Origin: Sphingobium sp. TCM1
Lineage (GTDB): Bacteria; Pseudomonadota; Alphaproteobacteria; Sphingomonadales; Sphingomonadaceae
Assembly: GCF_001650725.1 (NCBI RefSeq)
Contig: NZ_LXVX01000002.1
Span: forward strand, 124,001 to 188,000
Direction: 5' to 3'
DNA: 64,000 nucleotides
Below are positions 18,296-28,003 of the stretch, in pieces. The notes below the pieces were generated by a model. The model made no database searches and was not told where the DNA came from. It worked only from the letters and a program-made list of their open reading frames with translations. Every line of letters starts with the position of its first letter. Position 1 is the stretch's first letter. A program made the position numbers and the translations under genes.

Positions 18296-19615
18296 TCAGT
18301 CCACGAACAGGAAGGCGGGCGCTTCCAGCAGCTTCCTGACCGCCTGGACGAAGCTGGCCGCATCCCAGCCGTCGACCACGCGATGGTCGCAACTGATCGA
18401 CAGGTTCATCAGCTTCGCCGCGACGATCTCCTTCCCCTTGAATACCGGGCGCTCGATCACCCGATTGGGACCGATGATCGCCACTTCCGGCCGGTTGATG
18501 ACCGGCGTCGTGGCGATTCCGCCCAGAGGCCCAAGCGACGTCAGCGTCAGGGTGGAGCCGCTCAGTTCCTCCGACTTCGCCTTGCCGCTGCGCGCCGCGT
18601 CCGCCAGGCGACGGATCTCGCTCGCAAGCTGCCAGACATTGCGGTCCTGCGCGTCGCGTATCACCGGCACCATCAGCCCCGCATCGGTCTGCGTCGCCAG
18701 CCCCAGATGCACCGAACCATGGCGCGTCACCACGCCCGCCTCGTCATCATAGCGGGCGTTTAGCATCGGAAAGTCGGGCAGCGCCTTGCAGAGGGCGACG
18801 ATCAGCAGCGGCAGCATGGTCAGCTTGGGCCGGTCCCCCCGCCCGTCATTCAACTGCTCGCGCAGCGCTTCCAGCGCGGTGACGTCGATCTCCTCGACAT
18901 AGGTGAAATGCGGAATATGCCGCTTGGACGCCGCCATATTCTCCGCGATGCGCCGGCGCATCCCGATGACCTTGACCACCTCGTCCGCGCGTTTCGCGCT
19001 GCGCCCGGCAGGACGATAGCCCTGGCCGGACCCATAGAGCAGATACGCGTCCAGGTCCGCGTGACGGATGCGATCCCCAGTCGGCCTCACCTGCGCCAGG
19101 TCGACGCCCAGTTCCTTCGCCCGCATACGCACGGCGGGGGAGGCGAGGATGGGTTCGGCCTTGTCCACGCTCTCCTCCCCAACCCCGTTCGGGCTGAGCC
19201 TGTCGAAGCTCGTCCCTTCCTCTCTTGCGCCTTGCCCGGAAGAAAAGGTCGGGCGTTCGACCGGCTCAGGGCGAACGGGCTTTGCCGGCGTATCGACCGC
19301 CCCATCTCTCGCCATTGCAGCCTCGGCGACCGCTTCGCTCGGCGGAACGACATCAGGCGTACCATCGCCCGCATCCTCGACCTCGATCTCCACCAGCATC
19401 GACCCGATCGGCACCTGGTCGCCTGCCTCGCCGGCCAGGCGCACCACCGTGCCGGCCACCGGGCTTTCCATCTCCACCGTCGCCTTGTCGGTCATCATGT
19501 CGGCGATCGGCTGGTCCTCCTCGACCCGGTCGCCGACCTTGACGTGCCAGCCGACGATCTCGGCTTCCGAAATGCCTTCGCCGATGTCCGGCAGCTTGAA
19601 CGTGAACAGCGCCAT
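18296..19615 (-). CDS. bkdB: Branched-chain 2-oxoacid dehydrogenase, E2 acyltransferase
   Basis: Dihydrolipoyl acyltransferase core of a 2-oxoacid dehydrogenase complex, 439 aa. Domains: an N-terminal lipoyl domain (residues about 1-80, lipoyl lysine in MMTDKATVEM), a long linker, a peripheral-subunit-binding domain (about 153-190, ASPAVRMRAKELGVDL), and the acyltransferase domain with the C-terminal SCDHRVVDGWDAA. The linker contains a 32-residue piece encoded by an inserted palindromic repeat (codons 113-144). Last of three genes E1alpha-E1beta-E2; the E3 gene is not in the window. Preference for branched-chain substrates is inferred from the split E1 and gene order. Confidence 0.92.
   Translation of the reverse strand: MALFTFKLPDIGEGISEAEIVGWHVKVGDRVEEDQPIADMMTDKATVEMESPVAGTVVRLAGEAGDQVPIGSMLVEIEVEDAGDGTPDVVPPSEAVAEAAMARDGAVDTPAKPVRPEPVERPTFSSGQGAREEGTSFDRLSPNGVGEESVDKAEPILASPAVRMRAKELGVDLAQVRPTGDRIRHADLDAYLLYGSGQGYRPAGRSAKRADEVVKVIGMRRRIAENMAASKRHIPHFTYVEEIDVTALEALREQLNDGRGDRPKLTMLPLLIVALCKALPDFPMLNARYDDEAGVVTRHGSVHLGLATQTDAGLMVPVIRDAQDRNVWQLASEIRRLADAARSGKAKSEELSGSTLTLTSLGPLGGIATTPVINRPEVAIIGPNRVIERPVFKGKEIVAAKLMNLSISCDHRVVDGWDAASFVQAVRKLLEAPAFLFVD
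19184..19279. repeat. Palindromic repeat inserted in the E2 coding sequence
   Basis: Two 24-base arms (19184-19207 and 19256-19279) are inverted copies matching at 21 of 24 positions, of the CCCGTTCGnnCTGAGCC family seen elsewhere in the window. The element is 96 bases, exactly 32 codons, and begins on a codon boundary of the E2 gene. It encodes PVRPEPVERP...FDRLSPNG in the flexible linker. Confidence 0.85.
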
Positions 19616-19620
19616 GACGG

Positions 19621-20643
19621 TTAGTCCCTCAAAATCTTGTTGATGGCTTCGCGGATGCGAACGGGTCCGGGGAAATAGGCCCATTCCAGGCTGTGCGGAT
19701 AGGGCGTGTCGAAACCGGTGACGCGCTCGATCGGCGCCTCCAGATGGTAGAAGCAGCGCTCCTGCACCAGCGACAGCAGTTCCGCGCCGAAACCGCTGGT
19801 CCGCGTCGCTTCATGCACGATCAGGCAGCGGCCGGTCTTCTTCACCGACGCCTCGATCGCGCCGATGTCGAGCGGCACCAGCGTGCGCAGGTCGATGATC
19901 TCCGCGTCCACGCCCAGCGCGGTTACGCTATTCTCGACCACATGGACCATCGTGCCATAGCAGAGGATGGTCAGCGCCTCGCCCGCCCGCGCGATCCGTG
20001 CCTGGCCCAGCGGCACCCGATAATAGCCGGCCGGCACCTGCGCGTCCGGATGCCCGGCCCAGCTCTTGGCCGGCGTGTCATAATGGCCGTCGAACGGGCC
20101 GTTATAGATCCGCTTCGGCTCGAAGAAGATGGTTGGGTCATTATCCTCGATCGCCGCGATCAACAGCCCCTTGGCGTCATAGGGCGTGGACGGGATCACC
20201 GTCTTGACCCCCGACACATGGGTGAAGATGCCCTCGGGCGACTGGCTGTGGGTCTGCCCGCCGAAGATGCCGCCGCCGAAGGGGGACCGCACCGTCATCG
20301 GCGCGATGAACTCGCCCGCCGACCGATAGCGCAGCCGCGCCGCCTCGCTCACCAGCTGGTCGAGCGCGGGATAGATATAGTCGGCGAACTGGATTTCCGG
20401 CACCGGCCGCAGCCCGTAGGCGCCCATGCCCACCGCCACGCCGATGATCCCGCATTCGGTGATCGGCGTGTCGAACACCCGGTTCTTGCCATATTTCTGC
20501 TGGAGGCCCGCGGTCGCGCGGAACACGCCTCCGAAATAGCCCACATCCTCGCCCATCACGACCACGTCGGGATCGCGCTCCATCATCACGTCCAGCGCGC
20601 TGTTGATCGCCTGGATCATGGTCATCTGTTGCATATCAGTCAT
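19621..20643 (-). CDS. bkdA2: Branched-chain 2-oxoacid dehydrogenase, E1 beta subunit
   Basis: Beta subunit of the thiamine-diphosphate-dependent E1, 340 aa. Family features: VVVMGEDVGYFGGVFRATAGL, DTPITECGIIGVAVGMG, and MTVRSPFGGGIFGGQTHSQSPEG, then the C-terminal transketolase-like domain with VHEATRTSGFGAEL. The stop is 5 bases ahead of the E2 start. A 165-bp palindromic element separates it from the E1 alpha gene. Confidence 0.94.
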   Translation of the reverse strand: MTDMQQMTMIQAINSALDVMMERDPDVVVMGEDVGYFGGVFRATAGLQQKYGKNRVFDTPITECGIIGVAVGMGAYGLRPVPEIQFADYIYPALDQLVSEAARLRYRSAGEFIAPMTVRSPFGGGIFGGQTHSQSPEGIFTHVSGVKTVIPSTPYDAKGLLIAAIEDNDPTIFFEPKRIYNGPFDGHYDTPAKSWAGHPDAQVPAGYYRVPLGQARIARAGEALTILCYGTMVHVVENSVTALGVDAEIIDLRTLVPLDIGAIEASVKKTGRCLIVHEATRTSGFGAELLSLVQERCFYHLEAPIERVTGFDTPYPHSLEWAYFPGPVRIREAINKILRD

Positions 20644-20660
20644 GACGCCATCCTTTCCGC

Positions 20661-20825
20661 GCCCCTGCGGGGGAGAGGATACGGAGCCTTGCCAGCTTGC
20701 TGGCTAGGCGAAGTTGGAGAGGGGGATTGGCGAAACGGCGCGCCTTGGACGCCCCCTCTCCAACCAGCGCTGGGCGGCACGCCGCCAAGCTCCGGTATCC
20801 TCTCCCCGTCGGGGAGAGGATATGG
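20661..20825. repeat. Compound palindromic element inside the bkd operon
   Basis: The whole gap between E1alpha and E1beta is a nested inverted repeat. The outer arms (20670-20687 with 20789-20807) read GGGGAGAGGATACGGAGC and its near complement; inner arms GTTGGAGAGGGGG (20713-20725) pair perfectly with 20752-20764; a 9-bp hairpin (20800-20818) sits at one end. The RNA could fold into a long structure between the two cistrons. Confidence 0.75.
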
Positions 20826-20835
20826 TCCCACCCCC

Positions 20836-22176
<1,341 letters not shown>

Positions 22177-22251
22177 TTATATTTCAACGCCGCAAAAGGC
22201 AAGCCTTCCTGTCCCAATTTTCCTTTTCAGCTGTCCGGGTCGCTGTCGGGA

Positions 22252-23199
22252 TCAGACGGCGACCGGCGCTGAAATATGGGCCTGCGGCGCATAATCGAGC
22301 ACGTCGAAATCCTCGATTCGATAATCGAAAATACCCGAAGGCCGCCGATTGATCCGCAATTTCGGCGCGCCCGACGGAACCCGGTCCATCTGTTCCTCCA
22401 CCAGACCGGCATGGTTCAGGTAGAGATGCACGTCGCCGCCCTGCCAGACGACCTCGCCCGGCTCCAGATCGCATTGCTGCGCCAGCATCCGGGTGATCAT
22501 CGACAGGCCGAAGATATTGAAGGCAAAGCCCAATCCCAGGTCGCAGCTGCGCTGGAACAGCAGGCCGTTGAGCTTCCCGTTCGATACCTGGAACTGATAG
22601 GTCATGTGACAGGGCGGCAACGCCATCCGCGCCACCTCGGCCACATTCCATCCGGTGAAGAGCAGGCGGCGCGACCCCGGCGTCGTGCGAATCGCCTCGA
22701 CCAGGTCGGCGATCTGGTTGTGCCCCTTCTCCGCCCGGCGATAGAGCCCATCGCCCGCCGGCTCGTAGCGCGGCCAGTTCACCCATTGCGCGCCATAGAC
22801 CGGGCCAAGGTCGCCCCACTGCCGCGCAAAATCCTCGTCCGCGATGATTCGCGCCTCGAACGCATCGCGATCGATCGCCTCGCCCGTCGCCCGGCGATAG
22901 GCGTCGAGCGGCCAGTCGGTCCAGATATGCACCCCCTGCCGCACCAGGTCGCGAATATTGGTGTCGCCGCTCAGGAACCACAGCATCTCGCGCGCCGCGA
23001 CCTTCCAGTAGACCCGCTTGGTCGTCAGCAGCGGCACCGCATCGTCCGCCAGCGAGAATCGCATCGTCGCCCCCAGCACGGACCGGGTACCCACACCGGT
23101 CCGGTCCACCCGCTCGTCGCCATGGAGCCAGACATGCCGCATCAGATCCAGATATTGCTGCTCATAATGGGGCGCGGCGACGGAAGGCATGTCGGTCAA
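22252..23199 (-). CDS. thyA: Thymidylate synthase
   Basis: Makes dTMP from dUMP using methylene-tetrahydrofolate, 315 aa. The active-site cysteine is C197 in ALPPCHMTYQF; RTGVGTRS, GDLGPVYGAQWVNW and CDLGLGFAFNIF are family hallmarks. The start at 23199 is a TTG with AGGA 7 bases upstream; an ATG 9 bases later lacks a well-placed site. Longer than E. coli ThyA (264 aa) because of an insertion around residues 105-125, common in this branch. Confidence 0.95.
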   Translation of the reverse strand: MTDMPSVAAPHYEQQYLDLMRHVWLHGDERVDRTGVGTRSVLGATMRFSLADDAVPLLTTKRVYWKVAAREMLWFLSGDTNIRDLVRQGVHIWTDWPLDAYRRATGEAIDRDAFEARIIADEDFARQWGDLGPVYGAQWVNWPRYEPAGDGLYRRAEKGHNQIADLVEAIRTTPGSRRLLFTGWNVAEVARMALPPCHMTYQFQVSNGKLNGLLFQRSCDLGLGFAFNIFGLSMITRMLAQQCDLEPGEVVWQGGDVHLYLNHAGLVEEQMDRVPSGAPKLRINRRPSGIFDYRIEDFDVLDYAPQAHISAPVAV

Positions 23200-23216
23200 G
23201 GCAAAGTCCTGCGGAA

Positions 23217-23660
23217 ATGAGTCTGGTCGCCCCGGCTGTAACCCAGCCAGTGGGGGGACGCCAATCTCGTCGTCATAATGGAGCGATCAGCTCGCACTTC
23301 GCACCGGAACGGACGGGCTTGCCCCTCCCCGGCGGCCGGAGGGTCGCGCAGGATCGGCCCATGGGTGCCGACGCCGGATTGATGCTCGCGATTCTCGATC
23401 AGGACTGGCGGCCGCGCCGCCTCCTCCCATTGCGCGCGGACTGGAGCTTGCTCGTCCGGCATGTCCTCGCCGAAGATGGCAAATGGCTCGCCGTGCTCCA
23501 GCAGCGTCCACCGCATGACACGCCGCTGCCGCGCGCGACCGACATCCGCCTGACCCGCGCGCTCGCCCGCAGTCTCCGGCCGCTCGACCTGCGTCTCGCC
23601 GACCATGTCATCCGCGCCGGCCCCACCCGTTTCAGCTTCCGCGGCGCGGGCCTGCTCTGA
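23217..23660 (+). CDS. Degenerate RadC/JAB-domain-like protein
   Basis: Up to 147 aa; the start is uncertain and the ATG at 23361 may be the true one. The C-terminal 90 residues follow the RadC JAB-fold pattern ending in PLPRATDIRLTRALARSLRPLDLRLADHVIRAG (compare TPSRADIxxTrxlvxaxxxLdIxvxDHvIvG). But where RadC has HNHPSG the sequence reads QQRPPHD, so the metal-binding HxH is lost. It diverges from thyA. Probably a non-catalytic relative; function unknown. Confidence 0.5.
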   Translation: MSLVAPAVTQPVGGRQSRRHNGAISSHFAPERTGLPLPGGRRVAQDRPMGADAGLMLAILDQDWRPRRLLPLRADWSLLVRHVLAEDGKWLAVLQQRPPHDTPLPRATDIRLTRALARSLRPLDLRLADHVIRAGPTRFSFRGAGLL

Positions 23661-23764
23661 CCTGTGCAAAAAAAGCGTCATTGCCGCTTGCCAGCCCGGA
23701 AAGCCCTCTCTATAGGCGCACTCCTGCCTTACGGGGCCGCCCACAAAGCGGTCTCGGCATCGGT

Positions 23765-23841
23765 CGGGGAATAGCTCAGCCTGGTAGAGCACTGTCTTCG
23801 GGAGGCAGGGGCCGGAGGTTCGAATCCTCTTTCCCCGACCA
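23765..23841 (+). tRNA. tRNA-Pro (CGG)
   Basis: 77-nt cloverleaf with encoded CCA. The acceptor CGGGGAA pairs with TTCCCCG; the anticodon stem CTGTC/GGCAG encloses TTCGGGA, anticodon CGG. The T-arm is GGAGGTTCGAATCCTC. Confidence 0.97.
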
Positions 23842-23936
23842 CATTCTTCACATGAAATAAAGCGATTTATCAGCGGGTTGGCACAATGCCAGGCCCGCCG
23901 ATTTCACATGTCCGCGCGACGCGCATGGCCAATGTT

Positions 23937-23961
23937 TTTCGACAGATGTCATCTGTCGAAA
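23937..23961. promoter_or_regulatory. 25-bp perfect palindrome upstream of the TldD gene
   Basis: Arms TTTCGACAGATG and CATCTGTCGAAA are exact complements around a single central T. It lies 155 bases ahead of the tldD start and 95 bases after tRNA-Pro. With a 1-base loop and no T-run after it, it does not look like a terminator. A dimeric-regulator site is the likeliest reading. Confidence 0.55.
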
Positions 23962-24116
23962 GCCTGGGAACGACATGCTGCACATTCGTAAAAGATGTTT
24001 GACCCCGCCCGCCCCGGCGGCAATGATCCGCCATATCAAGCCGATAGTGCCACCGATCGCATATCAGGCTCAATCCGACCCGCATCATGCGGGCTTTGGC
24101 AGGTGGGAGACACATC

Positions 24117-25751
24117 TTGCATAGACGCGATTTTCTGGCCTTCGGGGCCATGGGCGTGGGCGGCCTCGTCCTGCCCGCCATGTTCGGCAAGGCCATTGCC
24201 GCCGAGGAGCTGACCAGCGCCATCGACGTGGCGGTGAAGAAGGCGCTGGCCGACGCCGCGATGAACGCCGCCAAAAGCGCCGGCGCCAGCTATTGCGACG
24301 TGCGCGTCGGCCGTTACCTGCGCCAGTTCGTCATCACCCGCGAACGCAATGTCGAAAATATCGTCAACACCGAATCGTCCGGCGTCGGCATCCGCGTGCT
24401 GGCCAACGGCGCCTGGGGCTTCGCCGCCACCAACGAGATGACCACCGACGCCGTGGCGAAGGCCGCGCAACAGGCCGTCGCGATCGCCAGGGCGAACGCC
24501 CCGGCCCAGACCGCACCGGTCCAGCTCGCCCCGACGAAGGGCGTGGGCGAAATCAGCTGGAAGACGCCGATCGTCAAGAACAGCATGGCCGTGCCGATCA
24601 AGGACAAGGTCGAACTGCTGACCAGCGTCAACGCCGCCGCCATGGATGCCGGCGCCAGCTTCATCCGCTCGATCCTGTTCCTGGTGAATGAGCAGAAATA
24701 TTTTGCCAGCACCGACGGCAGCTATATCGACCAGGATGTTCACCGCATCTGGGCGCCGATGGAAGTCACCGCCGTCGACAAGGCCAGCGGCAAGTTCCGC
24801 ACGCGCGAGGGCCTGTCCGCCCCGATGGGTCTTGGCTTCGAATATCTGGACGGCGCCGCATCGGGCAAGACCGTCCTGCCCAACGGCGTCACCGTCTATG
24901 GCAACAGCTACGACATGAAGGAGGACGCGATCGCCGCCGCCAGGCAGGCGCAGGCGAAGATCAAGGCCCCCTCGGTCAAGCCGGGCAAGTACGACCTCGT
25001 GCTCGACCCGTCGCACACCTGGCTCACCATCCACGAATCGGTCGGCCATCCGCTCGAACTGGACCGCGTGCTGGGCTACGAAGCCAATTATGCCGGCACC
25101 AGCTTCGCCACCATGGACAAGCTGGAAAGCCGGTTCCAATATGGTAGCCAGCAAGTAAACATCGTCGCCGACAAGACCCAGCCGGGCAGTCTTGGCGCGG
25201 TCGCCTATGACGATGAAGGCATCAAGACCAAGAAGTGGGATCTGATCCGCGACGGCAAGCTCGTCGGCTATCAGGCGATCCGGGACCAGGCCCATATCGA
25301 GGGCAAGAAGGAATCGGACGGCTGCGCCTATGCCGACAGCTGGTCCAACGTCCAGTTCCAGCGCATGGCCAACGTCTCCCTTGAACCGGGCAAGGCGAAG
25401 AAGAGCGTCGCGGACATGATCGCGGGTGTCGAGGACGGCATCTACATCATCGGCGACGGCAGCTTCTCGATCGACCAGCAGCGCTACAACGCCCAGTTCG
25501 GCGGCCAGCTCTTCTACGAGATCAAGAACGGCAAGATCACCCAGCAGATCGAGGACGTCGCCTACCAGATCCGCACGCCGGAATTCTGGAACGCCTGCGT
25601 CGGCGTCTGCGACGCCAGCGACTATCGCCTTGGCGGCTCCTTCTTCGACGGCAAGGGCCAGCCCGCGCAGGTCTCCGCCGTATCGCACGGTTCCTCGACC
25701 GCGCGTTTCAACGGCATCAACGTCATCAACACCGCGCGTTCGCTCGGCTGA
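24117..25751 (+). CDS. TldD-family metalloprotease with Tat signal
   Basis: TldD-like half of a TldD/TldE peptidase, 544 aa from a TTG at 24117 (GGGAGA upstream). The N-terminus LHRRDFLAFGAMGVGGLVLP is a twin-arginine signal, so export of the folded protein is predicted. E. coli TldD is cytoplasmic. The metal motif HESVGH gives H306, E307, H311; a third ligand cysteine (C494 or C498) lies in NACVGVCDAS. Followed by the TldE partner 19 bp downstream and then DUF4159 and MoxR genes. In known systems TldD/E degrade unfolded peptides and process microcin B17 or CcdA; the substrate here is unknown. Confidence 0.88.
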   Translation: MHRRDFLAFGAMGVGGLVLPAMFGKAIAAEELTSAIDVAVKKALADAAMNAAKSAGASYCDVRVGRYLRQFVITRERNVENIVNTESSGVGIRVLANGAWGFAATNEMTTDAVAKAAQQAVAIARANAPAQTAPVQLAPTKGVGEISWKTPIVKNSMAVPIKDKVELLTSVNAAAMDAGASFIRSILFLVNEQKYFASTDGSYIDQDVHRIWAPMEVTAVDKASGKFRTREGLSAPMGLGFEYLDGAASGKTVLPNGVTVYGNSYDMKEDAIAAARQAQAKIKAPSVKPGKYDLVLDPSHTWLTIHESVGHPLELDRVLGYEANYAGTSFATMDKLESRFQYGSQQVNIVADKTQPGSLGAVAYDDEGIKTKKWDLIRDGKLVGYQAIRDQAHIEGKKESDGCAYADSWSNVQFQRMANVSLEPGKAKKSVADMIAGVEDGIYIIGDGSFSIDQQRYNAQFGGQLFYEIKNGKITQQIEDVAYQIRTPEFWNACVGVCDASDYRLGGSFFDGKGQPAQVSAVSHGSSTARFNGINVINTARSLG

Positions 25752-25770
25752 CGCTCACGGGAGAGAATAA

Positions 25771-27105
25771 ATGAGCATCCTTACCGAAGCGCAGGCCAAG
25801 GCCATCCTGACCAGGGTCGTCGCCCTGTCCAAGGCCGACGAATGCACCGCCACACTGACCGGCAAGATTCAGGGCAATATCCGCTTCGCCCGCAACAATG
25901 TGTCCACCGCCGGCCAGACCGACGACATCGAGCTGGCCGTGCAGGTCGCCTATGGCAAGAAGGTCGGCACCGCGACCATCAACCAGTTCGACGACGCCGC
26001 ACTGGAACGTGTCGTCCGCCGGGCCGAAACGCTGGCGCAACTGGCGCCGGACAATCCGGAATTCATGCCGGCGGTCGAAAAGCAGGCCTACAAGCCCAGC
26101 CCGACCTTCGCGCAGGCCACCGCCGACATCACGCCCGCCTATCGCGCGCAGGTCGCCGCCACCTCGATCAATGCCTGCAAGGCGCAGAAGCTGATCGCGG
26201 CCGGCTATCTGGAAGATGGCCAGAGCTTCAAGGCCATCGCCAACAGCAAGGGCAATTTCGGCTATCAGCGCTCGACCGTGCTCGACTATACCTGCACCGT
26301 CCGGACCGAGGACGGGCGCGGCTCCGGCTGGGTCGGCACCGACACGCAGGACGCCACTCGCTTCAAGGTCGACAGCGACATCCAGATCGCGATGCGCAAG
26401 GCGTCGGCCTCGTCCGAAGCCAAGGCGCTGGAGCCGGGCAAATATACGGTGATCCTGGAACCGATGGCGGCCGCCGGCCTGATCGGCTTCATGTTCTACT
26501 TCTTCGGCGCGCGCGAAGCCGACGAAGGCCGCAGCTTCCTGTCCAAGAAGGGCGGCGGCAACAAGCTGGGCGAACAGGTGTTCGGCCCGCAGGTCAATTT
26601 CTACACCGACCCCTGGGACCCGGTCGCGCCGTGCGAGCCGTGGGACGAGGACGGCCTTGCCCGCCAGCGCATGGACATGGTGAAGGACGGCAAGGTCGTG
26701 AACCTCAACTATAGCCGCTACTGGGCGCAAAAGCAGGGCAAGCCCGCCGCCGGCCAGATGGGCAATATCCTGATGACGGGCGGCACCAAGTCGACCGCCG
26801 ACCTCGTCCGCTCCACCGAGCGCGGCGTGCTCGTCACCCGCACCTGGTATATCCGCATGGTCGACCCGCAGACGGTGCTGCTGACGGGCCTGACCCGCGA
26901 TGGCACTTTCTATGTCGAAAACGGGCAGATCAAATATCCCATCAAGAACTTCCGGTTCAACGAAAGCCCGGTCATCATGCTCAACAATGTCGAGGAACTG
27001 GGCCGTCCGGTCCGCGTGCCGCCGGACGAAGTGTCGATGAACATCGTCGTCCCGCCGATGAAGCTGCGCGACTTCACCTTCACCTCGCTCTCCGACGCGG
27101 TGTGA
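25771..27105 (+). CDS. TldE/PmbA-family protein (partner of TldD)
   Basis: 444 aa, the TldE-like partner: same fold as TldD but no HExxxH; the corresponding place reads EPMAAAGLIGFMFYFFG. C-terminal family features include TRTWYIRMVDPQTVLLTGLTRDGTFYVENG and FRFNESPVIMLNNV. No signal peptide is visible (MSILTEAQAKAILTRVV), so either the pair is split across the membrane or TldE is carried through the Tat system with TldD. The gene is 19 bp after tldD. Confidence 0.88.
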   Translation: MSILTEAQAKAILTRVVALSKADECTATLTGKIQGNIRFARNNVSTAGQTDDIELAVQVAYGKKVGTATINQFDDAALERVVRRAETLAQLAPDNPEFMPAVEKQAYKPSPTFAQATADITPAYRAQVAATSINACKAQKLIAAGYLEDGQSFKAIANSKGNFGYQRSTVLDYTCTVRTEDGRGSGWVGTDTQDATRFKVDSDIQIAMRKASASSEAKALEPGKYTVILEPMAAAGLIGFMFYFFGAREADEGRSFLSKKGGGNKLGEQVFGPQVNFYTDPWDPVAPCEPWDEDGLARQRMDMVKDGKVVNLNYSRYWAQKQGKPAAGQMGNILMTGGTKSTADLVRSTERGVLVTRTWYIRMVDPQTVLLTGLTRDGTFYVENGQIKYPIKNFRFNESPVIMLNNVEELGRPVRVPPDEVSMNIVVPPMKLRDFTFTSLSDAV

Positions 27106-27130
27106 TCCTGCCCCGGCCACTATTCTCTTC

Positions 27131-27220
27131 CGTCATCCCCGCGAAAGCGGGGATCCATCTCCCGCGCTATTCCCTTGCGAAAGGTCAGGAGATGGCTTCC
27201 CGCCCTTATGGGAATGACGG
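27131..27220. repeat. CGTCATCCC-type palindromic repeat
   Basis: The outer ends CGTCATCCCC (27131-27140) and GGGAATGACGG (27210-27220) are near-inverted; inside, CCATCTCC (27155-27162) pairs with GGAGATGG (27188-27195), and CCCCGCGAAAGCGGGG makes a local hairpin. It fills the gap between tldE and the DUF4159 gene. Confidence 0.7.
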
Positions 27221-27259
27221 TGGGTGTGTCGTGGTCGTGGCTGCTCCATCTCGTCTCCC

Positions 27260-27955
27260 ATGACCCGCAGCGAGTTCCTCCGGTTGATGGCAGGCGGCCT
27301 GGCCAGCACCTTGCTGGCCCGCCCGCTTGCTGCTGCCGGGGGCTACGACTTCTGGTTCACGCGCCTGCGCTACGACAGTGGCGACTGGGACGTGGACCAG
27401 CGCACGCCGTCCAACGTCATCACCGCGCTGATCGACTACACGACCCTGCGCGTCGACCCGAAGGAGCATGTCGTCCCGCTGGCGGACCCCAGGATGCTCA
27501 CCGCGCCCTTCTGCTATCTGGCCGGGCACAAGCTGGTGGAATTTTCGCCCGCAGAGCGTCGCAATTTCGAACGCTATGTCCGCAATGGCGGCTTCGTCAT
27601 GGTGGACGATTGCAACCATGACATAGACGGCCTCTTCGCCCGCTCGTTCGAGGCGCAGATGGCCAGGATTTTCGGACCGAAGGCGTTGAAGGAACTGCCG
27701 AAAAGCCACGGCCTCTACCGCAGCTTCTTCAAGTTCGACGGCCCGCCCAACACGGGCCTCGAACTCAACGGCTGGGGCGACGATCTCGTCCACGACTATC
27801 TCAAGGGCATAGAGGTGAACGGGCGGCTGGGCATTCTCTACAGCAACAAGGATTATGGCTGCGAGTGGGACTATGACTGGCGCAACAAGCGCTTCCTGGC
27901 CGAGGATAATACCAGGTTCGCGGTCAATATCGTGATGTACGCGCTGTCGGTGTGA
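27260..27955 (+). CDS. DUF4159 domain protein, exported
   Basis: 231 aa from the ATG at 27260, with an N-terminal hydrophobic signal (LMAGGLASTLLARPLAAAGG). The rest matches DUF4159: FWFTRLRYDSGDWDVDQRTPSNVITAL, an Rossmann-like RYVRNGGFVMVDDCNHD and LGILYSNKDYGCEWDYDW. DUF4159 proteins have a fold related to class I glutamine amidotransferase-like domains and often sit beside MoxR/DUF58 genes. It follows tldD-tldE and precedes moxR by 48 bp. Role unknown. Confidence 0.8.
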   Translation: MTRSEFLRLMAGGLASTLLARPLAAAGGYDFWFTRLRYDSGDWDVDQRTPSNVITALIDYTTLRVDPKEHVVPLADPRMLTAPFCYLAGHKLVEFSPAERRNFERYVRNGGFVMVDDCNHDIDGLFARSFEAQMARIFGPKALKELPKSHGLYRSFFKFDGPPNTGLELNGWGDDLVHDYLKGIEVNGRLGILYSNKDYGCEWDYDWRNKRFLAEDNTRFAVNIVMYALSV

Positions 27956-28003
27956 TGCCCCCCGCTCGCCTTTTTCCGCCTTTCGTCCAGCAAGGGACAT
28001 GAC

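Noticed and set aside
23937..23961. Palindrome as the tRNA-Pro terminator
   Set aside because: The loop is one base and no T-run follows on either strand.
24036..27120. Long minus-strand frames opposite tldD and tldE
   Set aside because: Antisense shadows; the plus strand encodes complete recognisable families.
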